From Chloroflexota bacterium (GTDB lineage: Bacteria; Chloroflexota; Ktedonobacteria; Ktedonobacterales; JADMIN01), in assembly GCA_021323855.1 (NCBI GenBank), contig JAJPKE010000021.1, positions 21,988-85,987 on the forward strand: a DNA stretch of 64,000 nt, read 5' to 3'. The translations under genes and the position numbers were made by a program. The notes below the pieces were generated by a model that saw only the letters and a program-made list of their open reading frames with translations, searched no databases and had not been told where the DNA came from. Within the stretch, counting starts at the first letter, position 1. Each line of letters begins with the position of its first letter. Positions 43,133 to 52,603 of this stretch are shown here, piece by piece.

Positions 43133-45541
43133 ATGTTGTTACTCGCTCTTCCTGGCGCGACCCTTGCACTGGTGCTACTCACCCTTCCCGGCCTGATCTG
43201 GGCGTGGTGGTGCTATCCGGCGCCGGATGGCGCTACGCGGTTGAGTGTTGGTCTGGCGCTGGGTATCGCGCTCCAGCTTTTCGCTCTATCGCTGCTGGGC
43301 CTGGGGCCGGGCATCACCCGCGCGAGCATTCTGGCGACGACTGGCGCGCTGACGCTGATAGCGGTGCTCCTGGCCTGGCGAACGCATCGGCCTCACCACG
43401 CACGCGCCGGGCAATGGCGCTGGTCGGCGTTGCAACTGGCGCTCGTCCTGGTCGCGCTGCTGATTCCCCGGCTGATTCCGCTCGCTCAGGGTACGGTTCC
43501 GCAGGGCTTCGACCCCAGCTTCCACTCACTGCTCGCCAGCACAACCGTCGCCACCGGGCATTTGCCCACCTGGGCGCCATTCGAGCCGATCGCCTCAAAC
43601 TATCCCTATGGCAGCCATGTCTTGATGGCGGCCATCTCGCTGATTATCGGCGTCATGCCGCATCAAGCCTTCGCGGCGCTGCTCAATCTGATTGTGCCGT
43701 TGGGAACGAGTCTCGCGCTCTATGCGCTGACAAGCCGGGCACTGCGCCGCCATGATATCGCGCTGGGGGCCGTCGTCGCCTATGGGCTGCTCGGCAACTT
43801 CGGCAGCCTCGATTATGAGCGTTGGGGCGGGCTGCCGAACGCGCTCGGTTTCTTTCTTGTGCTGGCGTTCCTGCTGGTTCTCTTCGCGCCAAACTTCACC
43901 TGGTATCGCATCATCATCGGCGGCATCATCTTAGGGGCCGTTCCGCTGACACACCATCATGTCCTGCTGACAGCGGGGCTGATGCTGGTCGCGTATGCTG
44001 GCTTTCTCGTGGCGCGCGGCTTTGGCCTCAGCCGGCACGGCAGCCAGGCCGGTCATCTGCACCGGGCGATGGCGTGGCGCGCGCTCCTGCGCCTCGTGCT
44101 AACTAGCGTGATCGCCCTTGCCGCCGCCGCGTTCTATCTGGTTCCGCTGACGCTACGGGTCGGGCAGATTCAGGATACCAGCGTTCTCCATACCTTTGAG
44201 TCCGTGCCAAAACTGCCTTTGGTCGAGAATGGCCTGGTCTTATGGGCGCTGGCGCTCTTCGGCGCTGGCATGCTCTATGTTCCCTTGTTCGGCTATGCGC
44301 AGGTGCGCCGGCTGGGGCGTGGCGGGACGCATCTCTCCCGCGCGTTTATCGCCATCGCCACGGTCACGCTGGGTGTGGCATTCTTCCTGGGGCATTACGT
44401 CTACATACGCTACAGCATGCACGTGTATCATGAGCCGTATGTGGCATTTGCGCCTGTGCGCTTCCTCACCGATATGACCTATTTCCTCGGCATCTACGCC
44501 GGCATTGGCCTGGCGGTCCTCTGGAATCTGGGCAGGCGGAGCGCCACAGCAGCCACGACCAGACTCATGCCGGAAGTAGAAAAGAAAGCGCGGGCGCTCA
44601 GGATTTCACCTCTCGTGAACATGCTGGTGCGGGCAATTATTGTTATTGGCGTTGTCGCCACCACGATTACGACGATCTGGCCGATGGTCGCTACAGGAGG
44701 GGGACTGCAATATGCCGGCCAGCTTGCGCCGGGCGAACAGGAGGCGTTTGCCTGGATTCAGGCGAATACGCCCAAAAATGCGCTGGTCATCAACTTGAAC
44801 GCCACGCCAACCTGGGCGCCCTATTTCACGCAACGCGAGGTGGCCTTCACGCCCGTTCCCGCCAGCGAGTTCACCAGCGGCTACGTGGCGGAGAAGCAAT
44901 TTATCGTCAGAGCGTTGCTGGCGGCGCAACAAGCCCCCGGTTCGCAGATACTCGCAGTCGCTAACACTCCGACTGCGCTTAATGCCCTGCAAGGGCGTCC
45001 GGTGGTGCTTCTCACTCCCACGCCGGTGAATGGTTTGCAGATGACACCCGCCTATACCAGCGGACCCGAACGAGTGTATCTGCTGCCTGATGGCTTTGCC
45101 CTGTTACAGCCACATCCCTACACCATCACCACGACAACCGTCGCTGCGCATAAAAAGCCACGGGTCAGCACAGAGAGCTACACAGCAACGACGCAATGGT
45201 GGACGGATACCACTTCAGCCCCGCCGGACGGCTGGCAGAGTCAGCCAACGGATGTCAACGGATGGGGCGACGGTACCCCAGCCAGCGCGCCAGCAACGGG
45301 GCTGCGCTACGGGCGCATTGTGCTGATGGGACCGCTGCCGCCAAATGCGATGATCGCATGCAGTTCTGAATACACGGCGCAAGTGTGGGTAGATGGCGTC
45401 GCCGTGGCTGGCGCATGTTCAGGGAAGTGGGTGGCGTTGCCAGACGTTTCCACCGCTGGCCCGCACGTCGTGGCGTTCCAGTTGGCAACAGGCAACGACA
45501 CGCAGCCCTGGGGCGATATCTTCATTCGCGCTGGCGCATGA
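43133..45541 (+). CDS. Large polytopic membrane protein, GT-C/DUF6541-like
   Basis: 802 residues. The first about 520 residues hold some 13 hydrophobic helices (ALVLLTLPGLIWAWW, LVLVALLIPRLIPL, FLVLAFLLVLFAPNFTWYRI and more). A loop after the third helix, VPQGFDPSFHSLLAST, contains an Asp where GT-C glycosyltransferases keep a catalytic acid, and NYPYGSHVLMAAIS follows. The final 280 residues form a soluble extracytoplasmic domain. This layout fits the GT-C-fold membrane proteins (DUF6541 and relatives), which use lipid-linked sugars, but the activity is inferred from topology only. It is transcribed alone. Confidence 0.7.
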   Translation: MLLLALPGATLALVLLTLPGLIWAWWCYPAPDGATRLSVGLALGIALQLFALSLLGLGPGITRASILATTGALTLIAVLLAWRTHRPHHARAGQWRWSALQLALVLVALLIPRLIPLAQGTVPQGFDPSFHSLLASTTVATGHLPTWAPFEPIASNYPYGSHVLMAAISLIIGVMPHQAFAALLNLIVPLGTSLALYALTSRALRRHDIALGAVVAYGLLGNFGSLDYERWGGLPNALGFFLVLAFLLVLFAPNFTWYRIIIGGIILGAVPLTHHHVLLTAGLMLVAYAGFLVARGFGLSRHGSQAGHLHRAMAWRALLRLVLTSVIALAAAAFYLVPLTLRVGQIQDTSVLHTFESVPKLPLVENGLVLWALALFGAGMLYVPLFGYAQVRRLGRGGTHLSRAFIAIATVTLGVAFFLGHYVYIRYSMHVYHEPYVAFAPVRFLTDMTYFLGIYAGIGLAVLWNLGRRSATAATTRLMPEVEKKARALRISPLVNMLVRAIIVIGVVATTITTIWPMVATGGGLQYAGQLAPGEQEAFAWIQANTPKNALVINLNATPTWAPYFTQREVAFTPVPASEFTSGYVAEKQFIVRALLAAQQAPGSQILAVANTPTALNALQGRPVVLLTPTPVNGLQMTPAYTSGPERVYLLPDGFALLQPHPYTITTTTVAAHKKPRVSTESYTATTQWWTDTTSAPPDGWQSQPTDVNGWGDGTPASAPATGLRYGRIVLMGPLPPNAMIACSSEYTAQVWVDGVAVAGACSGKWVALPDVSTAGPHVVAFQLATGNDTQPWGDIFIRAGA

Positions 45542-45630
45542 TACACTAACACGTTCAGCGGATGAGCAACGGCTCCTGATGGGAGAAGAGCTGGAGCCGC
45601 TGCTCGCGTCACTCTCGCGTCACTCTCACA

Positions 45631-47643
45631 TCACTGCAAGGCAACGTCATCCACATAGACACTGCCCTGGCCATACCAGCCATGCACATAGATGGTGATG
45701 CTGGTGGTCGAGGCGCCGGTAGTAAAGCCACAACTGAGAAGTGTATAGCTGCCGCTGCTGGTCCAGTTGCTACATCCGCCGTTGACGCCGAGATAGGCGT
45801 AGTTGCCCTGCACATACGCGGAGAGGGTGTAGCTGTGGTTCGGCTGCACGCTGATCGTTTGCGTACACTGCGCATCATCACTGCTCGTTGGGTTGAGTTG
45901 CAGAGCATATGAGCCACTATGCACCGGGTTGGTCACGACCGCTGCCGTCCCGCTATCGCAGGTCCAGCCGCTGAGCGTACCCGTCTCGAACCCAGGATTG
46001 CTCACCAGATTGCCCGGCGCCGGAGTTGGGGTCGCGCCCGGCGTGTTGGTAGGTGCGGGCGTCGGCGTATTACCAGGAGTCGCCGTAGCGGTTGGCCGGG
46101 GTGTTGCCGTCGGTTGTGGTGTCGGCGTTGGGGTGCCACCACCTCCGCCACCGGGCAGCGTCGCCAGATGCGGATAGACGGTGTTGATCCAGTTGTAGCC
46201 GTTGGCGGCGTCCCAATTGATCGAATAGGTCATCGCGCCGCGCAGCGCCGGCCAGGTGGATGACGGCTTGAAGCTGCCACAGTTGACGCCCTCGGTCAGG
46301 CAATCGAGCGCGGCGTTGACAACCGAAGGCGAGACATAACCGCTGCCCGCTGCTGAGGTGGAGGCTGGCAGCCCCAGGCCGACCTGATCTGGCCGCAGCC
46401 CACCCTGAAGCTGGATGCAGGCCAGCGCCGTCAGGAAGTCTTCACCGCCCTCCGAATAGACATTGCCATCGCAACCATTCATGCTGCCGGAGTTGTAGTA
46501 CTGTGTGTTGACGATGGTGAGGATGCTCTTGATATTCAGCGCAAGCTGGAAGTACGCCATGCCAGTTGATTGCATATCAATCGTCTGCGGCGCCATCGTA
46601 ATGATGAGGCTCGGCCCAGCCTTCGCGGACAACTGCTGCAATGCCTGCGTCATATAGGTGGCGTTGATGCCGTTCTCCAGGTCAATATCCACGCCATCGA
46701 AGCCGTACTGCTGCATTAGCGCATAGACGCTGTTGGCGAAGTTGGTGGCACTGGTGGAGTCGCTGACACTGATCGTGCCGTTCTGGCCGCCGACTGAGAT
46801 AATCACCTTGCGACCCTGGCTATGCAGCGTCTGGATATCAGCAGTGAAGTTGGCGGCGGTATAGCCGCCCAGCGCCGACGAGAGGCCGGAATCAATGCTA
46901 AAGGTGACAGCGCCCGGCGTATTGGGATCAGCGTTGGCGAAGGCGACCGCGACGATGGTATAGCCCATCGGCACCTGACTCAGTTTGAGCGGCGTCGCGC
47001 CATTCACATAGTCCTGCCAGTAGCCGGTGATGAGATGGGTTGGCAGTGAGCCGCCCCCACCTCCTCCGCCACCGCCCGGGGTCGCCGTAGCGGTCGCCGT
47101 TGGGGACGGTGACGTGCTGGTAGCGGTCGGCGTTGGTAGCGGGCCACCAGTGCCAGGCAGATTGAAGTCATCGGCGTAATAGGTCCCCTGCCCATACCAA
47201 CCATGCACATAGATGGTGACGCTGGTGGTATTCGCTCCCGTGGTGAAGCCGACCGACAGTTGCGTATACGCGCCGTTGGTGCCTGGCGTCCAGGTGTTGA
47301 CATCATTGGTGCCGGTGCCGCTGACGCCGATGTAGACGTAGGCGCCATTCACGTAAGCCGACAGCGTATAGTTGGTGTTCGGTGTCACAGAGACCGCCTG
47401 GGAGCACTGCGCGTCATCGCTGCTGTTCGCGGCGCCGGCAAGGGCATAGCTGCCGGAGTGAACCGGCGAGGTGGTGACGCTATCTACGCTCGAACAATTC
47501 CACCCCGAAAGGTTGCCAGCCTCGAAGCCGGGATTGGTAATGAGGTTGCTGGCTGCCGCAACGGGCAGGGCAGTACTCAGCGCGCCAGCGACGATAAGGG
47601 CAAGCGCTGCCACACAGGCGAGAAGTAAACCAGTTCTTCGCAT
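45631..47643 (-). CDS. GH18 chitinase with N- and C-terminal carbohydrate-binding modules
   Basis: 670 residues. The start ATG 47643 gives MRRTGLLLACVAALALIVAG, a clear signal peptide, with AGGAGC six bases upstream; a longer frame from 47697 lacks a good site. Order: signal peptide, a first CBM-like module (NLITNPGFEAGNLSGWNC ... ITIYVHGWYGQGTYY-type ending), a Pro/Thr linker, the GH18 barrel with catalytic FDGVDIDLENG (DxxDxDxE), another Pro/Thr linker (PTPQPTATPRPTATATPG), and a second CBM nearly identical to those of the second chitinase. It hydrolyses chitin beta-1,4 bonds outside the cell. Confidence 0.92.
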   Translation of the reverse strand: MRRTGLLLACVAALALIVAGALSTALPVAAASNLITNPGFEAGNLSGWNCSSVDSVTTSPVHSGSYALAGAANSSDDAQCSQAVSVTPNTNYTLSAYVNGAYVYIGVSGTGTNDVNTWTPGTNGAYTQLSVGFTTGANTTSVTIYVHGWYGQGTYYADDFNLPGTGGPLPTPTATSTSPSPTATATATPGGGGGGGGGSLPTHLITGYWQDYVNGATPLKLSQVPMGYTIVAVAFANADPNTPGAVTFSIDSGLSSALGGYTAANFTADIQTLHSQGRKVIISVGGQNGTISVSDSTSATNFANSVYALMQQYGFDGVDIDLENGINATYMTQALQQLSAKAGPSLIITMAPQTIDMQSTGMAYFQLALNIKSILTIVNTQYYNSGSMNGCDGNVYSEGGEDFLTALACIQLQGGLRPDQVGLGLPASTSAAGSGYVSPSVVNAALDCLTEGVNCGSFKPSSTWPALRGAMTYSINWDAANGYNWINTVYPHLATLPGGGGGGTPTPTPQPTATPRPTATATPGNTPTPAPTNTPGATPTPAPGNLVSNPGFETGTLSGWTCDSGTAAVVTNPVHSGSYALQLNPTSSDDAQCTQTISVQPNHSYTLSAYVQGNYAYLGVNGGCSNWTSSGSYTLLSCGFTTGASTTSITIYVHGWYGQGSVYVDDVALQ

Positions 47644-47718
47644 CTCTCCGCTCCTGCCCATCACTCCTGATGAGCTGGCGAGGGTCTCCGGTGTCATATG
47701 CGCCGGAGCAACGTTCTC

Positions 47719-48225
47719 CTAACTGTTGCGCGCCAGATTGGTGGTGGCGACGAACCATTTGCCGGCGACGCCCTGACCGTTGGCATGCCCAGGCGCGGCA
47801 TCTTTGCTGTAGGTATACAGTGGGTGCCCGTTATACTCCACCTGTTCGCCGTTCGCCGTTGCAATCAGACTCAACGCGCCGGAAAGCGCCTGCGGGGCGA
47901 TGGGTGAACCGGGGCCGGCGAACATGAAGGGATGCCACTCGGCGGTACACGCGCCCTGGCAGGCAATCGTCGTCGCGGTATCCGGCGTGTAGTAATAGAG
48001 TGTCAGGCCGGGCGCGGTCGCCAGAATTGTCTTTGCCGCGCCGCTCAGCGTCACCGTCTCGATCTGTACGAACGGCGCAGATGGCTTGACAGGCGGCGGG
48101 CTATAGGTTGTGATAGGTGCGGAGCCGCCGCAGCCAGCCAGTGCCAGCAACAGCACCGGGCAGGCGAGGCTGACGGTGAGCAGGTACGCGCGTTTTGAGA
48201 CAACCGATGAAATCAATGAGAACAT
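47719..48225 (-). CDS. Secreted-repeat lipoprotein (COG4315 family)
   Basis: 168 residues. Signal and lipobox LLLALAGCGG place it as a membrane lipoprotein. Two copies of the secreted repeat follow: GLTLYYYTPDTATTIACQGAC-TAEWHPF and NGHPLYTYSKDAAPGHANGQGVAGKWFV. Members occur in many Gram-positive and Chloroflexota genomes; function unknown, sometimes thought to bind redox cofactors. GGAGG lies ten bases before ATG 48225. It is between the two chitinase genes on the same strand, suggesting one exoprotein cluster. Confidence 0.88.
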   Translation of the reverse strand: MFSLISSVVSKRAYLLTVSLACPVLLLALAGCGGSAPITTYSPPPVKPSAPFVQIETVTLSGAAKTILATAPGLTLYYYTPDTATTIACQGACTAEWHPFMFAGPGSPIAPQALSGALSLIATANGEQVEYNGHPLYTYSKDAAPGHANGQGVAGKWFVATTNLARNS

Positions 48226-48263
48226 GCTGGTGTGTCCTCCGTGAGGAAAGACCTCACCTCCAA

Positions 48264-48463
48264 CCCCCTCTCCCGCGAGGAGAGGGGCCGCTGGCGAAAC
48301 GTTTGCGCTGATGGCATACGCCAGGTTTCTTTTTCATGCGGGAAGCGAGGTCGTAAGGCTGCCAAATAAGAGCGAAGGAGGCTCCTGTTCGCCGGAACGA
48401 CGATCCGCGCCCCACGGTCCACTCTCCTCGCGGGAAAGGGGTGCCCGCAGGGCGGGGTGAGGT
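48264..48463. repeat. Two C-rich hairpin repeats between the chitinase genes
   Basis: CCCCTCTCC/GGAGAGGGG (48265-48287, 5-base loop), and a second, partly degenerate unit (CTCTCCTCGCGGGAAAGGGG ... GGGGTGAGG) at 48421-48463. Both match the family at 17432, 22693 and 27969. They lie right after the second chitinase stop and may end its transcript. Confidence 0.55.
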
Positions 48464-48469
48464 CCTCTG

Positions 48470-51268
48470 CTATTGCAACGCCACGTCATCCACGTAGACA
48501 CTGCCCTGCCCATACCAGCCATGCACATAGATCGTGATGCTGGTGGCGGAGCCACTGTTGAAGGAGTAGGTTAGTTGCGTGTAGCTGCTGCTGCTCGTCC
48601 AGGTATTGCTCTGCCCATTCACCCCCAAATAGGCGTAGTTGCCCTGCACCCAGGCTGTGAGCGTGTAGGTATGGTTGGCCTGCACGGTAATGGTCTGTGT
48701 GCATTGCGCATCATCGCTATTGCTGGGGTTGAGTTGTAGGGCATGCGAACCGCTATGCACTGGACTGCTCACGACGGCTGCCGTGCCGCTATCACAGGTC
48801 CAGCCACTGAGCGTGCCCGTCTCGAACCCCGGATTGCTCACCAGGTTGCCACCGGGCGGTGTGGGCGTCGCGCCCGGCGTGTTGGTGGGCACCGGCGTCG
48901 GTGTGTTGCCAGGGGTCGCGGTGGCGGTTGGCCGAGGCGTGGCGGTTGGCTGCGCAGTCGCGGTCGGTTGCGGCGTCGGCGTTGGGGTACCACCGCTGCC
49001 ACCCGGCCCCAGCAACGCCACATCATCCACATAGACGCTGCCCTGGCCATACCAGCCATGCACGTAAATGGTGACGCTACTCGAACTGCCGCTATTGAAG
49101 GAATAGGTCAGTTGTGTATAGCTGCTGCTGCTGGTCCAGACGTTGCTCTGGCTGGTGACACCGAGATAGGCATAGTTGCCCTGCATCCAGGCCGAAAGCG
49201 TATACGCCGTGTTCGGCTGCACGCTGATCGTTTGTGTGCATTGGGCATCGTCGCCGCTCGTCGGATTGAGTTGCAGTGCGTGTGAGCCGCTATGCACCGG
49301 ATTGGTCACGACGGCGGCAGTGCCACTATCACAGGCCCAGCCGGTCAGATCGCCGGTCTCAAAGCCAGGATTGGTGACGAGATTGCCGGCGGTCGGCGTC
49401 GGTGTGGCGCCTGGCGTGTTGGTCGGTGCGGGCGTCGGCGTATTGCTTGGAGTTGCCGTCGCCCCCGGAGTTGGCGTATTGGTCGCCGTGGGGCTGGGCG
49501 TCGCGGTGGGTTGCGGCGTTGGCGTGGGGCATGAACCCGAACACGAGCTACCGGGCAATCCGCTGGCGATGGCGTTGAGCAGTGTATCGCCGGAGTCTTC
49601 GCCATCGAGCGAGAACATCATTGCGCCAGCCAGGCCGTTGCTCTTGATGTACTGTGTCTTGGCGGCGATGGATTGCGGAGTATCGCCGGTGTAGAAGTTC
49701 GTCCCATCGTAAATCCATGACGCCTGGGTGGTGGGGTCGAAGAAGTCGTCGCTGGCGTTGTTGGTCAGGCCGGCGGCGGCAAGCTCCTTATAGTCGGCGA
49801 CGCCTGCCGTCTGCGTGGTGGAGAAGGCAGGCGACGGTCCCGTCGAGGTCTGATAGAGGCCGTGGTTGCTGCCTGCCGGCACGCCCGTCCAGCCGCGATA
49901 ATAGAACGGAAAGCCCATGACGATCTTGCTGGCGGGGAATCCACCAGGGATGTTGTCATCGGGCAGGCCAGTGGTCCACGCCTGAATCGCCGTGTCAATG
50001 GTATACTTTTCCGTGCCCGGCGGTACTGGCGCCGAGGGGTCGTTGGGCGAATTGTGGAGTGGGTCCTGGAAGTTGGTGGTGGTTTCCCAGGCGCCGTGCA
50101 TGTCGTAGGTCATGACATCGGCGTAATCCAGATAATTGCCCACCTGATTCGTCTGAATCTTGGCAATCTTGTCCTGGCCGGAGGGAACCGCCGCCGTCAG
50201 CAGGAAATGTTTGCCGATGCTCGCGCCATACGAATCCAACTCCGTGCGGAACTCTTGCAGCAGCAGCGTGTAGTTCTGCGTATCCTGCGGACCGTAATGG
50301 TTGCCGACGTGCCCCAGCACACCAGGATACTCCCAGTCAATGTCGAAGCCGTCGAAGATGCCGGCTGCCGACTCGGGGCCGCCGGAGGAATCGCCACTGA
50401 TGCCGGTGGGCAAGTTGCCCTTGAGGAACATGTTGATGCAAGAACTGACGAAGGTCTGGCGTGAAGCCTGCGTGGCGGCGGCGTCCGAGAAATACTTCGA
50501 GTAGGTCCAGCCGCCGAGGGAGAGCAGAATCTTGAGGTTGGGATACTTCGCCTTCAGTTCGCGCAACTGGTTGAAGTTTCCCTTGATCGGCTGGCTGTAC
50601 GAGTCCGAGGTGCCGTCTACGCTGATGGATGAATCATAGCTCTTCTGGTAATCGGCGAAGGCGTCGCCCGCGCCGTCACCAGCGTTGGGGTCGTTCTCGT
50701 TGGTGGAGTCCGACGCTTTGATGGTCTCGAAGCAGGTCAGGTTGGTGGGGTCAATGTTCTCGAAGTCGTAGATGATGGTGGTCAATTGCGAGGCCGCGCC
50801 GGAGGTATCCACGGTCTTCGGGTAGTAGGCGTTGCCGTAGATGCCCCACTGATCGAAGTAGGCGATCTTTTGATAGGGCGGCGGTCCTGCGGCCTGGGTC
50901 GTCGCGGTGACGGGCGAACTCTGTGCCGAGGTGTTGCCGGCCACGTCATACGCCTGCACCGTGAAGGTGTACTGGGTCGAGGGGAGCAGCGAACTGACCG
51001 TGACCGAGGTGCCCATAGCGGTGGCGACGATGTTGGAGCCGTTGTAGACGTAGTAGGCCGGCACATCGCCGGTCCCGGAGTTGTCGGTGGAAGCAGACCA
51101 GGAGAGCGTGATAGACTGCGCTCCCGTTGCCACCACCGAGACGTTTGCCGGCGTGGAGATCACGCCCTGCGAGGCGCCGTGGACGATCCCTGTCGCCACG
51201 GTCATGGTTCCCAGGAGGATGACCAGAGTCATCGCTCCCGCCAGGCCGAACAGCTTCGTTCTCGACAT
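48470..51268 (-). CDS. Multidomain GH18 chitinase with Fn3 and two carbohydrate-binding modules
   Basis: 932 residues. Signal peptide (MSRTKLFGLAGAMTLVILLG), an Fn3 domain at about 38-130 (ITLSWSASTDNSG, YTFTVQAYDVAGN), a GH18 catalytic barrel at about 133-565 with FDGFDIDWEYPG, then Pro/Thr-rich linkers and two CBM modules (about 640-760 and 800-932; each with NPGFETG, DDAQCTQTI, VTIYVHGWYGQGSVYVDD). The Tyr/Trp-rich strands are typical chitin binders. The two modules and the C-terminal module of the first chitinase are near-identical, a sign of recent duplication. AGGAGG is five bases before ATG 51268. Confidence 0.93.
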   Translation of the reverse strand: MSRTKLFGLAGAMTLVILLGTMTVATGIVHGASQGVISTPANVSVVATGAQSITLSWSASTDNSGTGDVPAYYVYNGSNIVATAMGTSVTVSSLLPSTQYTFTVQAYDVAGNTSAQSSPVTATTQAAGPPPYQKIAYFDQWGIYGNAYYPKTVDTSGAASQLTTIIYDFENIDPTNLTCFETIKASDSTNENDPNAGDGAGDAFADYQKSYDSSISVDGTSDSYSQPIKGNFNQLRELKAKYPNLKILLSLGGWTYSKYFSDAAATQASRQTFVSSCINMFLKGNLPTGISGDSSGGPESAAGIFDGFDIDWEYPGVLGHVGNHYGPQDTQNYTLLLQEFRTELDSYGASIGKHFLLTAAVPSGQDKIAKIQTNQVGNYLDYADVMTYDMHGAWETTTNFQDPLHNSPNDPSAPVPPGTEKYTIDTAIQAWTTGLPDDNIPGGFPASKIVMGFPFYYRGWTGVPAGSNHGLYQTSTGPSPAFSTTQTAGVADYKELAAAGLTNNASDDFFDPTTQASWIYDGTNFYTGDTPQSIAAKTQYIKSNGLAGAMMFSLDGEDSGDTLLNAIASGLPGSSCSGSCPTPTPQPTATPSPTATNTPTPGATATPSNTPTPAPTNTPGATPTPTAGNLVTNPGFETGDLTGWACDSGTAAVVTNPVHSGSHALQLNPTSGDDAQCTQTISVQPNTAYTLSAWMQGNYAYLGVTSQSNVWTSSSSYTQLTYSFNSGSSSSVTIYVHGWYGQGSVYVDDVALLGPGGSGGTPTPTPQPTATAQPTATPRPTATATPGNTPTPVPTNTPGATPTPPGGNLVSNPGFETGTLSGWTCDSGTAAVVSSPVHSGSHALQLNPSNSDDAQCTQTITVQANHTYTLTAWVQGNYAYLGVNGQSNTWTSSSSYTQLTYSFNSGSATSITIYVHGWYGQGSVYVDDVALQ

Positions 51269-51648
51269 GCAATCCTCCTGACAGACATCCGTTCAGCGTG
51301 CGTACATCACGGAGCGGCGCCGCTCCGTTCCCGCCCAATGTCATTCCAACTCTGCCCGGTATCGGGGCAATGCCAGGAATCAAAGGTTCAAGGGTTCGCC
51401 TGAAAAGTCTTGTGCGCGTTGGAGGTAAATGCTTGCTTAGGAATGACTGTACCCGAATCTGGTTAGAATGTCAAGATGTCTATACCAGTTATGCGAGAAA
51501 CTGGGGAAATTGATTGCCGTGCGCCGGTGAAGTCGTGTGTGGTGGCGCTCTGGTCTATATTCTGCTGCTACTTCTCTGCCGGTGTCTCATTCTCTGTATA
51601 TCGGCTATGAGTGAGCTATGAGCAGCGAGCGGAAGGGGGACTATCGCT
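51269..51648. other. Intergenic region, 380 bases
   Basis: Between the chitinase (minus) and a small plus-strand gene. No gene seen; an A+T-richer stretch at 51440-51500 probably holds the chitinase promoter, but no clear -35/-10 pair can be named. Confidence 0.45.
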
Positions 51649-51888
51649 ATGGCAGAGTCAGAAGGAACAGAACAACATCTCAACTATGCGCATCTCGATG
51701 AGGGGCGGCTTACGCGGCTGCGCCAGCTCGAAGAAGAACTGGGGACGTACCTGCTGGCTGTGGAGCCGGATTCGCCCTGGGCGGATCTCTCGGACGACCA
51801 GCTACGCCGCCTGAAGGCTGCCGAGCGCGAACTGGGCGTCATCCTGCTGGCGCGGAAACAGCCACCGGAGCAGCCTTCCTCGCACTGA
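51649..51888 (+). CDS. Small hypothetical protein, Glu/Leu-rich
   Basis: 79 residues, acidic and helical (LTRLRQLEEELGTYLLAVEP, LRRLKAAERELGVILLAR). GGAAGGGGGA lies about nine bases before ATG 51649. Two similar helical blocks (LRQLEEELGTYLLA and LKAAERELGVILLA) look like an internal duplication. Function unknown. It has no operon partner and ends before the convergent HNH-like gene. Confidence 0.65.
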   Translation: MAESEGTEQHLNYAHLDEGRLTRLRQLEEELGTYLLAVEPDSPWADLSDDQLRRLKAAERELGVILLARKQPPEQPSSH

Positions 51889-52118
51889 TTGCGCTAATTG
51901 GCATACGAGGAAGGCTGAGTGCATTGATCGCTTAGAGCAAGACAAAAGCGTCATGTGACGGCGCTCTACCCGTTTCATTGCTGGTCGCGCCAACTGGATG
52001 AGGTAGACTTGCCCACTGCCTCGATGCGCTGCCGGAACCACGCGACGACTTCATAGTTTCTGTCCTCCACATGAGTAGCAAGTGGGCGGTAGCTGACATG
52101 GATACGGCATGTTTGCTG

Positions 52119-52496
52119 CTAACTGCTTTCCTTCTGATGTGGGCAGTACCCGTACCACCCATAAGCTGAGTTGCAATTGTGGCAAAGCACACGATAGCCA
52201 GCCGGAAATCCGGCATCCATGATGTATCGGTAGAAGGATGGAGAATTTTTGAGTCCTAATGCTCGCCGTTCCCGGTTGCCTCCACCGTTGATGTGGTCTA
52301 GGCAAAGAAACTCCACACTTGTCTCACCGCAGCAGGTACATGTTGGAACCCCGCCGCTGTAGTGACTCCACACCCGGTACTTGAGGTTGATGAGGTATTG
52401 ACGCCACTTCACCATGCGGGCGCTTTCGCCGGGTCGAGGCACAACCTGTACTACAGGCTCAAACGGTATCAATTCTTTCAATTCTTGCGCTCCCAA
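52119..52496 (-). CDS. Zinc-binding HNH-like protein
   Basis: 125 residues. Metal ligands: CTCCG near 52-56 (C-X2-C), LCLDHINGGG (Asp-His of a beta-beta-alpha metal motif), and VLCHNCN (C-X2-C). The block FYRYIMDAGFPAGYRVLCHNC is typical of small HNH-fold proteins seen in phages and bacteria. It may be a nuclease or just a zinc-stabilised DNA-binding protein; an HNH catalytic His (DH) is present. The start TTG 52496 is uncertain; an ATG occurs only at residue 28. A 19-base palindrome lies 90 bases upstream. Confidence 0.7.
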   Translation of the reverse strand: MGAQELKELIPFEPVVQVVPRPGESARMVKWRQYLINLKYRVWSHYSGGVPTCTCCGETSVEFLCLDHINGGGNRERRALGLKNSPSFYRYIMDAGFPAGYRVLCHNCNSAYGWYGYCPHQKESS

Positions 52497-52584
52497 CTGC
52501 GATGGCTATCGTACGCTTGCTAACACGCTTTGCCCACCTTGAACTCTGCGATGGCTCAACATTGTGAGCCTATACCAACCTGCC

Positions 52585-52603
52585 AGGAGTCAAATTGACT
52601 CCT
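52585..52603. promoter_or_regulatory. 19-base palindrome upstream of the HNH-like gene
   Basis: AGGAGTCAA-A-TTGACTCCT, perfect 9-bp arms around one base, about 90 bases before the HNH-like start. Suitable in size for a dimeric repressor operator. Confidence 0.5.
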
